From: Eretmocerus hayati
Lineage: Eukaryota > Arthropoda > Insecta > Hymenoptera > Aphelinidae
DNA length: 64,000 nt
Assembly: GCA_029851415.1 (NCBI GenBank)
Contig: CM056741.1
Location: 149,222,522-149,286,521 of the forward strand
Reading direction: 5' to 3'
How positions within the stretch are numbered: the stretch's first letter is position 1; each line of letters begins with the position of its first letter. The notes under the pieces are model-generated. The model ran no database searches. It was not told the origin of the DNA and saw only the letters and a program-made list of their open reading frames with translations. Made by a program: the position numbers and the translations under genes. This document shows, one piece after another, positions 48,362-60,920 of the stretch.

Positions 48362-49688
48362 GTGGCGACGTCCACGGAGAGCGTGCCACTCCGCTCTGCT
48401 CCACGGCATTCGACCCAAAATGTTGATTCTTCAGCTCTCTCATGTGAGTGGAAAACGTTATAGAAAAATATTTAAAAAATGCAATTCGATAGTTTTTCAC
48501 CTCACCTTTCAAAATATGTGGCCCAAATTTTGATAAAGAAGCGCGTTCTATGTCAAAAAATGAGTCAAAGTTCAAAGTCTTTTCTAAGTTAATTTGACCC
48601 ACGGGATGACTATGAAAAATTCACGTTTACGTTGTAGAAACCCTAAACTACAATACCTGAAAATTTCAAGGTGGAGACTTGAAACTAGTTAGAGAAAGAA
48701 ATTCCTGAAACAGTGAATCCGCAGCCGCGCGCCTCACTCCGGATGGTAAGGCAGCGCAATCCCAATGAATTGAGCAGACGTGACCAGCTTATTCCAGGGA
48801 GATATTTTGTACTTACCAGTCCCCTCGATCTCATCTTCATCCTAATCCTTGTTGGTAGACCCTTTTTGGATTAGTGAGATCATATTGATCAGCTACTATG
48901 CAAATAAATATGAAATGTTCTGATTCAGTCCGTATATTGTATAACAAGATGCAAATTATTGAGTGAGGACTTCGTTGAGTAAAAATGTGAGTCCCTTTGT
49001 CCATCTGCATAGTCATTATAATCTCACGATTCTTTCCCCAAATAGTACTGTGGTGCAGTGACAGGAGAGATGATGCCAGTATAATCCCCAGTCACCTTCT
49101 CAGAATCAACCCGGGTTAATCTTTGAATATTTGCCCATCGAGAGGGAGTATTGAACAAGTGTTCTAATTTTACATTGAGTAACCATAAAATTAATACATT
49201 TCGGCAGTTTCATAATAGAAGACGCTGACTACTTCAGCGATGAGTCTTATCCTAGAAGGACTTGGTTTAGCTGCCTATTGTATACTAGCCTTGCGGTGGC
49301 TTACCAGCCGGGCTCAGGCGCACGGCTGCGGATTCACTGTTCCGGGAATTTATTTCTCCGGATAGTTTCAAGTCTCCACCTTGAAATTTTGAGGTATTGT
49401 AGTTTAGGGTTTCTACAACGTAAACGTGAATTTTTCATAGTCATCCCGTGGGTCAAAGTAACTTAGAAAAGACTTTGAACTTTGACTCATTTTTTGACAT
49501 AGAACGCGTTTCTTTATCAAAATTTGGGCCACATATTTTGAAAGGTGAGGTAAAGATCTATCGAATTGCATTTTTTGAACATTTTTCTATAACGTTTTCC
49601 ATTCACATGAGAGAGCTGAAGAATCAACATTTTGGGTCGAATGCCGTGGAGCAGAGCGGAGTGGCACGCTCTCCGTGGACGTCGCCAT
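48362..49688. mobile_element. Foldback element with 398-bp arms
   Basis: Left arm 48362-48759 and right arm 49291-49688 are equal in length and complementary at high identity; the translated minus frame of the left arm and plus frame of the right arm are almost the same 70-residue sequence. Outermost bases are TGGCGACGTCCACGGAGAG on both arms. The spacer is about 530 bp, unrelated and non-coding. A transposase is absent. Highest arm identity of the foldbacks here, so probably the youngest or most gene-converted. Confidence 0.9.
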
Positions 49689-51227
49689 GTGCACTAGAGT
49701 GGGCTGAGAATTTCAGATTTTGGAAATTTGAGATAATTGGGGTTACAAAAGTTGTGTTTTTACCTGTGAACATAGAAAAATTTTTGCTAGATGCTGAGAG
49801 ATGACATCTTCAGTCGCGGCAAGAACTAACAAGGTTTTCCGTGAATAACATGAGCTTAAATGGACAACTGAGTAATTTGCCCATTTAACTCTGGCGCGTC
49901 TTAATATTTTCCTACGTACTTCAGCTCATTCTGCAGCTTGTTTCAAACCCCTGGAAATAAACTCATATGAGTTCAATGAAGACAAAGTAGAGCTGATCTA
50001 TCCCAAATTCACGAAGAAAAAAAATATCTATTTCCAAAAATAAGCATTTATGAAATTGTAGAGCTTGCGAGAACCCTCGCAAATTTGTAGTTGCTGTATA
50101 TTGACTGTATTTTTTGCCTGCCCTTGAAGTCATTTTTCATTTGATTCCATGTCATTTAGAAATCTTGCTGGCTCCCACTGGCCGTCACTCTAGATCTCAT
50201 TTACCAGCACCCAGCAATTTTTTTTCCACATCTCCATACAAGTGCACAACTTTCGTAACCCCAGGCATGTCGAAATTTGAAATTTCTGAATTTTAGGCCC
50301 ACCCTGATGTGCACTCAAGATGAGTGAGAACTGCAGCGTTCCGACGTCTATTGTTCCACTCACATTCATAGGTCATGGTAGTCCTACCTATGAGCGCGAG
50401 TGGGTCATTAGATCTCGAAGCACTGCAATTCATCATCTTTCCGAGTATATGTGCAGAAATATCTTCCTTGATCATCACATGTGAAGGTGAGAAAAATTCA
50501 ACGTCGGGGAAAACTTCAGGAAATAACTATCCATTAAGAGTTATTCCATTGGCTGAAATGTCGATTTTGCCAGTGAAACGACCAGAGTAACTACTTCATA
50601 CTTAAACGATAGCTGATGGAGAGGGAAGAGGAATCACGTAATAAAGGAACATCTTCGGTTGTCCGTAAGTACTTATCGTGACATCAAAAACTTTTTTTCC
50701 AATATCTCCCGTACAATTCAAAATCGAGAGATCTCGTAACTTTTGATGTACTTCCAACATTACTGCTTTCTGCAATATGCAGATGACTGAAGTTTTCATC
50801 TTCAAAACTTTTTCATAAGATAAGTAGCAGTTGGGAAGAGTAGTGTCGAATTCTAGAGTTTGAGAGAAGATTCTTCAACATCCAAAGTAGTGAAAATATT
50901 GACAACTGATCTGAAATTGAACAAAAATAGAGTACTGGAAATTTTTGCGCAAGGTCGGTATTTATATACCCATATCGAGTTGCGCTGTAATATCACAAAT
51001 GTGTAAATCCAGTCATGAGCATTTAATGTCGACCCTCTTACAGATTTTAAAATCCTGCTGCAAATTTTACTGAATACAGATGAGATATGAAACAAAAACA
51101 TTCAGAGCCATCAGCAATCACAGCCAATCACTCGTCAGCAAGAAAATCCGGATTTCAGAAGGAAAAAGAAAAAAAACTAAAAGAATGCGATGACAACACT
51201 GAACGAAAACATTCGGTTTGGATTTTG
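49689..51227. other. Non-coding DNA, no supported gene
   Basis: Only short overlapping frames; no domain, RNA gene or repeat recognised. Confidence 0.5.
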
Positions 51228-51793
51228 GAATGTCACACTGATTGGACCATGGTTTTCTTGTGTAATTCTTGACGCTGAAACCCCAAAAAGCTCCAGAATG
51301 TCGACATATGTTTTTAATTCTGAAAAATCGTTCTCAGCGGTATTTTTGACGTGGACAAAAATCCTGATGTGGTAGCTCAGAACGGACTACACGGGCCGAG
51401 TTCAAGAGATTATTTTGCATTGGGAACGCGGTGAGAATTTTCCCCCGCAATTTTCAAACTACGAGGATTATCGCAAAGATAAGAGCTTCCACGTATTTTG
51501 GAAGTCAACAATTGTTTTCGCGAGAATCCTTGCAGTATGGAAATCTCGGGGATAGAATTTTTGACGGATGTCCCAATATGCTTTCCCAACGCAAAATAAG
51601 CTTTTGAACTCGGTCTGTATATAGTCCGTTTTGAGCTAGCACATCAGGATTTTTGTCCACATGGAAAAAAACGCAAAAGGAAGAATATCTTGCTATTTGA
51701 TATGATTCCTGACCTTCTGAAGCAATTTGGGGCACAGATTTGGTTTTAGCATCAAAAAGTACGTGAGAAAATCATGGCCCAGTAATGTGACTT
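51228..51793. mobile_element. Foldback element with arms of about 250 bp
   Basis: Left arm about 51228-51480 and right arm about 51517-51793 pair nearly to the centre. Landmarks: GTCACA at 51231 with TGTGAC at 51786, GACAAAAATCCTGATGTG with its complement near 51655, TTATTTTGC near 51411 with GCAAAATAA near 51591. A small inner hairpin (CTTCC/GGAAG) sits at the centre. Minus and plus frames mirror each other, as expected from the symmetry. No coding content. Confidence 0.75.
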
Positions 51794-54700
51794 TCTGTCC
51801 TCAACATTTTGTTGTACAGTGAAATCAATTAATTTACATTAGGAGTTAAGGATGAGAGAAATCACACAAAAGTTCTACCTTCTGATCATAATTCTTGCAT
51901 CATTTTGCAAGAATGATATCGTAAATCAGCCTCTGGAAACCGTTCGTATTCGTATTTTGCGAGGTGTAATTAAAAAAGTGAAATGGAACTAGTTTTTGGT
52001 AAACAACAATTAATTCTAGTTATAGGCATGTAAAACGGGGTAATGTAAGCACCAGAGTAGAGTGAATAATTAAAATGATTATGAAGGTATTTGCATATGA
52101 AGAAATGAATAATGAGTCTATGAAGCCACTCGAGAGCTCGTAGCCATAATTAACGAGGGGCAACAGCAGCTCTTGGAGCTAAACGGTCATAACGCAGCGA
52201 GTATTTAGTTGAGTGGGATCTGGTAAAGCCACCACTTAGTCACGAGAAATAGCCAAAAAGAATTAAGCTGTGGCTCGCAAACACAAGTAGTACCAACACC
52301 AGCAGAAGCTATCTACTCTTATACCTGCTGAATGAGTAGTAAGAGCCAAGATTCGGTCAGACAAGCTATTAGCATCGATCACGCGGACACCCTAACCTCC
52401 CAACTCGTGGCATTTTTCAAGCTTTCTTCCACTCTTGCCTCCACCATTATGGCTATTACTCTGTCAAATATATCGTTTCTAAAATCTACGATTCATCACT
52501 GAGAGTCAGGAAAACCGAAATGGGAAAAGATTCTACTTGGGCCTACTTTTTAAACGATATTGCAACTTCTTTTTGGGCTTGTTTGTATAGGTCGAGATTT
52601 CACATCTTTCTTCCAGCTCCCTCTTCCTGTAAGAGCTATTCATAAACAAGAATCTGCAGAGATTCTCTCAGGTATGCTTCGAGTAGGATGGTGAAAACGG
52701 AAGTGGAAAGAGTAAAGCAGTTCCAAAGTGCCGAAAGTTCCGAGCTTGCGGCGTTTGAAAAAAAAGACCGGGAAAGAATCTCTTCGGAAGTAAATAACGC
52801 TCTAAAAGGCAAGCGCATCCGTGCACACACATTGTTTTAGTTAGAAGGTTGTGTGTGGAGTGAGGGTTGAACGAGGGTGAGAATCTAAGAAGGTGGAAGG
52901 AGGAGGGAGGTAAAGAGTGGAAAAATCTAAGGATGAGATTGATTAGGTGTGGACGAGTGATTGCGGGGGTCATTTGCTATTTGCTCTACGCGGTGTCCTG
53001 TTGGGATTAGGAAAAAAGTATGAGTTGAAAAAGTAGGAGAAGGAAAAATGGTGGGAAAGATGGATGGGAGAAAGAAACGGTAGAGGTTAGGTTATCGAAA
53101 TTGATGAGTAGTTGCTAGAACCGATGGAGTGAGGTTCAGATGTGATAATAAGCGTATCTTGAATGAGGAAGGGTAAGTGCCTGCAGAGATTCTGAGAAGC
53201 GTATTGACGTTTCGGGGGTGCTTTGTCGATTGTTAGGATGACGGTGATGCTGCATAGGTTATTATAAGCTGTTTCTTATGCTTTGAGGCAGACGATAGAG
53301 TTGCTTGAAATTGATACCAAGAAGACCATCGTTCTCGGACGGAGAGGAATAATTAACTTGTGGTTCAAAGGAGCCATCTCCCGTTAAACATAAGGAGACT
53401 GATCAATGAGATTTTCCGAAAGCTGCTGGATAATATTGAGGGTTGCCCAAAGGTGAATCTCGTTGTTGTAAAAAAATATAGATAGGTTGGATACGATTTC
53501 CATAGCCTTACAATATAATATCGAATTCCTCATTAATTGATGAGTGAGACAATTCACCTACTCCATGAGTCCTTTCGAGAGAAAAATAACATCACTGAAG
53601 AGTCTCTTCTTGACAGTTGCGACTTTCAGAGAAATATATTCTATAACTAACTGATCTAATTCCTTATTATCCGCAGAATTCATTCAATTACGAAAAATTT
53701 GTAGAACTCAACTAACACGACAACGTTAGGGCAGATGCATTCAAAATATGGTTACACGGTCGTTTATTCTTCTTTTTCATTCATACTTGCCCAAATGCGT
53801 GGATGCGCGCCCTGATTGTAAATTTTGAGATGTTTGGGTTGTTTTTCTTCATCACGGAATTATGAATTAGAGCTAATACCGTTCTACAATCACCAATTGT
53901 CAAAGCTCTATGTACCTTAGAAATCAATTATTGAAAAAATCAGTCAAACAAGCGGATTGAATAATATGGTGCAGGATTTGAATTACCTTTGGAGTCAGCA
54001 GATGAGTTTCATCCCCAAATTATCAGCCTACCTTGCAATTGAATCCATCAATCTTAAACGAAAATATTTCGCATATCATGCGATTAAGCTCTGCAATTCT
54101 CCGAAATTTTGCTCCCCCAACTTCACTCAAACCTCTCTTTACGCTGACGATAATTCATATCTCATACTTCCCGAGACGCTTTCAAAAATTCCAAGCACGT
54201 TCCAAATACCACTATTGGAGACTCTTCCTGCCACCCGTTCTTTTCCTTCAATTTTTCACCTCATCCTAGCCTTGAATTGTTAGGTCACGAGTACGACTCA
54301 TATCACAGTCAGCGTGCGGTTGGAACCACCAAAACCCGCGGATATGATAAAGGAAATGGGGCGTGTATTTACGATGATCATATTCTTGAAATCGAATAAG
54401 CCAAGTGCGCATCAGGCTTGGAACGACGCGTCGTGCGGAATGAAGATGAAGCTAGAGAGTTGAGAGAGTGAGAGTGAGTATAGTACGTTGATGTGCTCAC
54501 GAAACGAGATATGCTTTATTTCCGTTACGGAACAGACGATGCTCTATCCGAAGCCGAGATTTAAAGCCGCGCGAAATGAGCTGAGACGGGCTGGGTGGAT
54601 GTCTCGGATTTTACCTTATAGTAGTGTGGAGGTGCGCGCTCTCGCTCTCTGTGCTTATGAATTTGAAGAACTTTACCGGATTTGCCCAAAGTGATTCGAT

Positions 54701-56072
54701 CGGCTTTGTGGCGCTACAGAATGACGTAATTAGATTTCTCGAGTTTCTCAAAGAGAACAAACTGCGTCACTCTCATGAATTGCGTGGAAATTGTGAGAAA
54801 TTTCTTGATTTGATTATGAGAAAACTTGCCTGTTTCCTTATGACCCTATTGAAAGTAGAGCTTTGAGACTTGAAAGAGATTCTCACAGATGGATGGAATC
54901 CAAAACATCATGTGTATTTCCTGAATTTGGATTCTGACTGGAAACATGCGGATAGTCGAAAATGTTATTGTTCACGATGTCGAGTTTTGATATGACGAGG
55001 TCATGTTCGCATGCCCGAATAGAAAAAAGTCTATGAGATATTGTTTTCTCATAGGATTTCATCAGGGTCGTGCACACGGCAAACGTATGCGAAAAATTCG
55101 TAGTAATACCTTTTTCTCCCTCTGAGAACATTTTATGCAGGGATGCGTGATATTCAGCCAGGTGAAAGGATAGAATTCTGCAGAATATCTCGAATGAAAA
55201 ATCGGATGAAGGGAAAAAGGATGCATCATTTTTCATTCGTGATGGGGAAATACTGAGCTCGAAATCGTGTTCACTGAGGTGATATGTGGAAAATTATAAT
55301 TTTACTCAATATTCCTCTTTCTATTCTCGCATCTCTGGTATTTATTCATACAATACCATCTAATTCATTTTCAGAGGCCAGATAATTTCAAAAGTGCAGC
55401 TCGCATGCCTTTCCGACTTTATCATGTAACCAATTGTGGAGATTTTTTTGCTTGTGGATTCGAGGTTGCAGTATTCCAAAAATTTCCTAATTATGATGTT
55501 ACTTCTTGGCCACTCGCGCGAAATTGTAACAGCAAACCTTATGTTTTCTGGTGGCGTAGATTGGTAGCGGGAAAATCCAATTAAATTTACGTACTTCCAA
55601 AGTTCCTCGAAATCCCAAAGTTGTATTTTGGAGGATTTTGATGGAATTTATTAAAAAAAATTATATGAGACTCTACGAAAAATTTTGACTCTACGCTTGA
55701 TGCTGGTGCGTTCCGCCCTTTCTCGACAGATCTGGATCTTTAAGGAGACTGAAGAGATCTGTCAGATTAATCCCCGACAATTGAAAATTTTCAGAAGTTG
55801 ACACTCTCAGCTTTTCAATAGCATCATTAACTCTCTTCTGAATGAGCGGCTCTTTTCCAATAGTAATACAGCAAAACCTCCACTAGCGGCCTAAAATTCA
55901 AGGTCCAGGTGGAATCGTATTGAGTCTCATGGACTTGGAACTACCCAGTAGTAGCCCTTCTATATGTATTGTATAGTCACCATCTGTTTGTGACCAGTTT
56001 TTCTGAGTTTTCAGAGTATCTCTTATGTGTGAGTTGAAACTCCTAATAAAGGCTACTAGGTTCCAAGAGTAT
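51794..56072. other. Unique non-coding DNA, no supported gene
   Basis: Nothing recognisable apart from AT-rich and GA-rich stretches (for example 52860-53060, purine-rich). Frames up to 117 codons lack recognisable domains and splice context. Confidence 0.55.
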
Positions 56073-56075
56073 GCC

Positions 56076-56275
56076 TATGAAGAATCCAGAGTACTTCCGT
56101 CAAATGAGCCTTCCGTTCAGAACTACAACGGAAAACATTAGCATTGCTAGTATATGTATGTATGACACTCTTTTACATGGGCCTATATGGACAATGCTAA
56201 CGTTTTCGCTTTGAAAATTTAGCAAAAAAAATTTGGACAAGATTGATGATCCGGACCCCTGGTCCTCCCCCCGTG
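56076..56275. mobile_element. Snapback MITE, copy 2 (deleted)
   Basis: Contains the TATGAAGAATCCAGAGTA block, the centre ACATGGGCCTATATGG in the opposite orientation to copy 1, and the terminal CTGGTCCTCCCC. The outer left arm and part of the right arm (including the second ATTCTTCATA block) are missing, so this is an internally deleted member of the 32241-32570 family. Confidence 0.75.
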
Positions 56276-59200
56276 AGTGCATCAATACATATTTGTGCTA
56301 GCATTTTGAATAAGTATTGTGAAATTGCAACCAAAACTCTGCGCCGTTCCAATTTCTGTATCTTTGTACTGATCTGGTGTTATTAGATAGTTCTCGTTAT
56401 GATCGGGGAACGCTCAATTGTGAGAAATAAGATATTCTGACCAATTTGATTGGATTGCAGAAGTTGTTTTCTTAGTAGAAATAATTTTGATGGATCCCGA
56501 TCAGTATCTCATGCACAATCGATTGTCATTCACTTCGATCGAAGCTAGAAGGATTTGATCAAGAGCCCTCACCTCATATACTAAAATCAATCTCACACAT
56601 TCCCATGGAGATAATTTGCTGATATTCTCAGGACAAATAATGACCTTACATCTCTTTATTCGCTGAATTACGATTGCTGGAATAGCTACATTGGATACTC
56701 CATTGTTCCGAGGAGGGTTCTGTGAATCATACGAATTTGATGTGATGATCCCATCAAATTCCATTTACTGATTATACCCAGTTGATGCTCAGTGTGTTAA
56801 CACCCACTATGTGTCACTTACGTATTGGGAAAGTCAAAACTTCTCAACAGTAACTAACTTTTTCTGGTACCGTTGGGTGGCCGCTATTGGAGCTTTTACT
56901 GTACTATCTATACACATTTGATCAACTATGGTTCTGAAGATTGCGATGTTGACAAATGGTTAGGCGCATCATGTTTTCCAAAACGCGGTACTCTCATTAA
57001 AATTTTTCGAGTTCTAAAAATCATCCAATGCTTCATTCGAACGATTGATAGAATAACGAAATCCCAACCTGATCAAATGACCTCAACGATAAATATTGCT
57101 CACGACTAACGATTGCACATCAGCAGGTAGAATTTTACGGGGACTGAGAGTCCAGTTGCACCAAACTTGTGATTTTTCTCGTTTAAAACTCGATCGAGCT
57201 CACTCTTTGACACTCAATCAACCAACCAACTAACCACGATGGCAACCATCATCCTCATGACAAACTCTCACTCAACTATAAAGAAAAAATGCGACAGGGC
57301 GCGCAAAATCTTCTTTTCCCAACAAAAAAGTCACGGCAAGTTTTGCGGGGCTCTTTCGCTACCGCGTCAAGTTCCATAATTACTTTAATGAGAGCTTGCT
57401 CGCGCGCTCGCTCACGAGAATCATAAGAAAATTTCTCGCACTTCCTAACGAGTTCTCTTGCTCATTCTCCTTCCCCCTGCCCCTTCATCCCTAATCTTTT
57501 TCATAGTCCAGTTGAAAATGCGCATCCTATGAGTTGAACGCTTGAATAAAAGAAAAGTTGGTACGCTCACGAATAGTAGAAGTACATACCCATAAGGTTC
57601 CGGGCAATTTTTCATGCGTCTGTCTCTTTCTCATTTACTCCCTATCACTGCATGGTAATGAGGTACCGTGTAACTAGGAGAGACACCCTGGCAGTAATTG
57701 AAGTCTTCTAAACGCCCTGTTAATTATGTTTCAGTCCGCGATAGAGATCTCTAAGGACATAGTCACGAAGAGAGAAAGATTCTTGATCGCATTCATTGTG
57801 GCTGAGCCGGGCTGTTCGGGTAGGATGTATCCAATAAAAAAGTATACAGTCTTCTTGGATGTATAAAGAAACGGGAGCGAGGTAGACAAAAACTGGAGTG
57901 AAATTGGATTTGGGGCTGTGGGTAGGATGAGTATCCTACAAGTTCTGGCTTCATTGTGGATAGATTGGGTGCAAGCTAGGAATGGACGAGTGTGGAAATG
58001 GAGAGATTAAGGACGAGTTAATTTATGCGTTTTCGAGTATGGAGATTGGGATGCAAGAGCTATGTGTACGCAAGGATTTTTTGGGGGCACGGATGACTAA
58101 TCGGGATAGATGTTGAAGGGATTCGGGAGGTTGGTGGTGGTTTAGAAGGTGATTTGTCTTCATTAAAGTGCAAGGCTGGTAAACGAAGATTTTGAGACTA
58201 TTTTGAACATCCCATCTGGGAATATCATTTTTTTTCATCAAGTTTTTGGGTGGCGATTACAAATTTTATAGAATCACGAAGCTGGATGTAGGAAGGACCA
58301 TGTATGTATAATTTTGAGCTGTATTGCCTTCAAAGTAATGCCCAATAGCTATGTTCCGTGACTGCGACGATCAGCTTCTCACTCTAGATTCTGCAAAGCT
58401 GCAGTAGAAACAATTCGTCAATATAAGAATGACAAACGTGCGCAGAATTTTATAACTCAAAGATTTTCAAATGATTCATTCTCATGATTTAACTCTCCGA
58501 AGATTGTTTCTCTAGTCTCAATACGTGAGTAATATTTATTCTGCATTATGAGGTATTTTTTAGTGATAAAATTCTCATGATTTCTGTCATCAGACTCAGC
58601 ACGTACTATTTTCAATGGAAAGTTTACGGGATGCTATTTAGGATCTTTTATGTTCAGAGGATGATTTAAATTGGGAGTTTCGCCCAATTTTTCTAACATT
58701 TGACTATACAATGGGATGGTCGTCGATTCTGAAACAACTATTCAAATCGAATCGCAAAAGAAAGCAATATAAGCAGAATATTATCGATGGAATTCAGAAT
58801 TACATTTGAAGAAAAAACGATTCAGAGTTGAGTGAAAGATGAGGTCTGAGAATAGAAAAATCTCAGTCCACTCCAACTTCTCAATATGAAATTCTTTTCA
58901 CAGCTACTCAAGTAAACAGACCACAAACGTGGTAACAAATGCCACTATCGACCATCTTTTCGCACCCAGGGACATCATCGACGTATCTACTGTCTACTTT
59001 GCCCATTATTGACACTGACACAATTATCTCATCTCCAAACACTATAAAACTCTCAAACTCAACCTCACTTTCCCCTATACCTAGTACACACGTTTTCAAA
59101 GTCTAGACTCCCATCGTTCCCAAGCGAGCGCATCGTGCAAAATCAAGTTACTCCCCATAGGGTTTCCTACACTCCATAGAGCGTGATGTCATTCACCAAC

Positions 59201-60604
59201 GCGTTTCCCAACAAATAAGCAACGTCAAGCGGACGTACTCATCGATACCCTCATCTTGAAGGTACTGTGAGTAAAATAGAAAGGGGATAGAGAAAAAGGA
59301 TAGTAAAGGAGAAGAAAATTACATCGTCGATCGACATAATCCTCACAAAGACTGGGGAAAGAGTACGATCAAAGTATCGGATTAAAAAAGTCGAGCTTTC
59401 ACCATCTTTACCAGACCGCACGCACCCATACACTCTTACAGGGTGAGAATATGTCAGAGAATACACTAGTACATAGGAACAGAGAAGAGTGGAGAATGAG
59501 CGACAGCCCGTAGCTCGGTTATACGGATGAGGCTAGGAGAATCGTCATCAAGGGATTCGCCTGAGGCGTTAAAATATTCCCAGCGGCTGATTTCTGCTGC
59601 CTCGTCTCTTTTTTACTATCCGCTGCTGCAGCTGACGCTTTTCCTTCCATCGAAACGTATATATTACACGCTTCTGGGACATTCTCATATCCAATGCCTA
59701 TATCTTCTACGTAGCTCCTGGTACCTTCATTTTTTCCATCGCTCACAGTATGCGCTCGCACGTCTTTTTCGACCTGTTTGAAAAATTTTTACCGGTAAGT
59801 ATAGAGTTCATGAGTGCATATACCTATCACCACTAGGCCCCCTCAGGCAAAAAAAAGGTACGCGAGCGTAACGAAGATTCTTTATTACTCTTTTCTTTCT
59901 ATCTTTCTTCCTTGCTCTTTTGGGTACCTCAGTCTGAGCCACGCGTTCAAATATGCTCTCTGAAATTTCCATGTCCTCCATTATCTTCTCTTCCTGACTT
60001 TGGCGCTTCTTCCTTTCTGATCCTCCACCTTCCATCTACACCATTTTTTTTTCTTCCATACTGAGTATACTCCACATCGCGTGCTTGCATTTAATATTAT
60101 CAGTGCGACCCCGTTCACAGGCCCGAGTTGGTATTTGTATCGCCGCCTAAGTAGACGTTGGGTATTTGGGTTTAGGATATTTCAGCTGATAGATAAGGAT
60201 GCTCGGCTGGGGTTGCCTTTGAACTCTAATTCTTGCCGTGAATGGGATATTTAGCTTGTTCGAATAATACAAGCGTGAGCCTTCATAATTCCGGGAGAAG
60301 ATGTTTGAGGGTTGATACAATGAGGGTTGTTGGATGCCTGGACAAATTTCGTTCTAGGCTGTGATGAGCATAAGTGAATTTTTGAAATACTTTTCACTTG
60401 CTTTCTCAGAAGCCTTATTTCGGGAAAGAAGTTCTCTGAGTCGGATTTTGTTCTTAAAACAGATATCTATGTCTTGCTTCACAATCCAGTGATTCGCTTG
60501 ATTCTTTCTAGAATATTTGCGAACTACTGAGGTAAATAGAACAGAGATGATCTCTTGTTCATGATTCAAAAGTTTTCACACGAATGAGAGTATGTAAGCA
60601 CGAT
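56276..60604. other. Unique non-coding DNA, no supported gene
   Basis: Short frames only. A 75-codon minus-strand frame at 59808-60035 is rich in Lys/Arg/Glu from a purine-biased stretch and is not recognisable. No RNA gene seen. Confidence 0.5.
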
Positions 60605-60697
60605 GAGTACCACACTGAGTTCCTGATCACGAGTACCACATTGAGTTATGGTTTCCGCGTACCACGTTGAGTTCTGGATCATGAGTACCACACTGAC
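60605..60697. repeat. 26-bp tandem repeat, about 3.5 copies
   Basis: GAGTACCACACTGAGTTC-type units start at 60605, 60631, 60657 and 60683 (exact 26-bp period), with the last truncated at the junction with the MITE that follows. Confidence 0.9.
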
Positions 60698-60920
60698 AAG
60701 GAGAGTCCGGAGTCTGTGGGTCCTGAAATCTCACCAAAATTTTTTCACAGTTTCGTACCACCTAAAGTATGAAGAATTTAAAGCAACTCTGTCAAATGGG
60801 CCTCCTGTTCTGAGCAACAGCCAGAAACGTCAACATGGCTAGTGTATAGATATACATATATATATCTATATATCTATATATATCACTTTTTAACATGGGC
60901 CTATATGGGCAATGCTAATG
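60696..60920. mobile_element. Snapback MITE, copy 3, interrupted by the LINE
   Basis: Shares with copy 1 the ACAAGG start, a CCAAAATTTTTT stretch, a TATGAAGAAT block, GTCAAATGGGCC, and the centre CACTTTTTAACATGGGCC. A TA/TATATC expansion (about 60845-60885) lies in the centre. It stops at the poly-T that marks the LINE 3' end. The remaining right arm would be expected beyond the 5' end of the LINE, outside this window. Confidence 0.8.

Noticed and set aside
48333..49804. Two nearly identical translated frames as a duplicated gene
   Set aside because: They are the two inverted arms of a foldback element; similarity extends beyond the frames into untranslated sequence.
55867..55895. TA followed by CAGCAAAACCTCCACTAGCGG as a pogo-type end
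   Set aside because: Looks like such an end, but I could not find a partner end nearby, so no element is called.
59808..60035. 75-codon Lys/Arg/Glu-rich minus-strand frame as a nuclear protein
   Set aside because: Charge pattern follows a purine-biased stretch; no splice sites or domain support.
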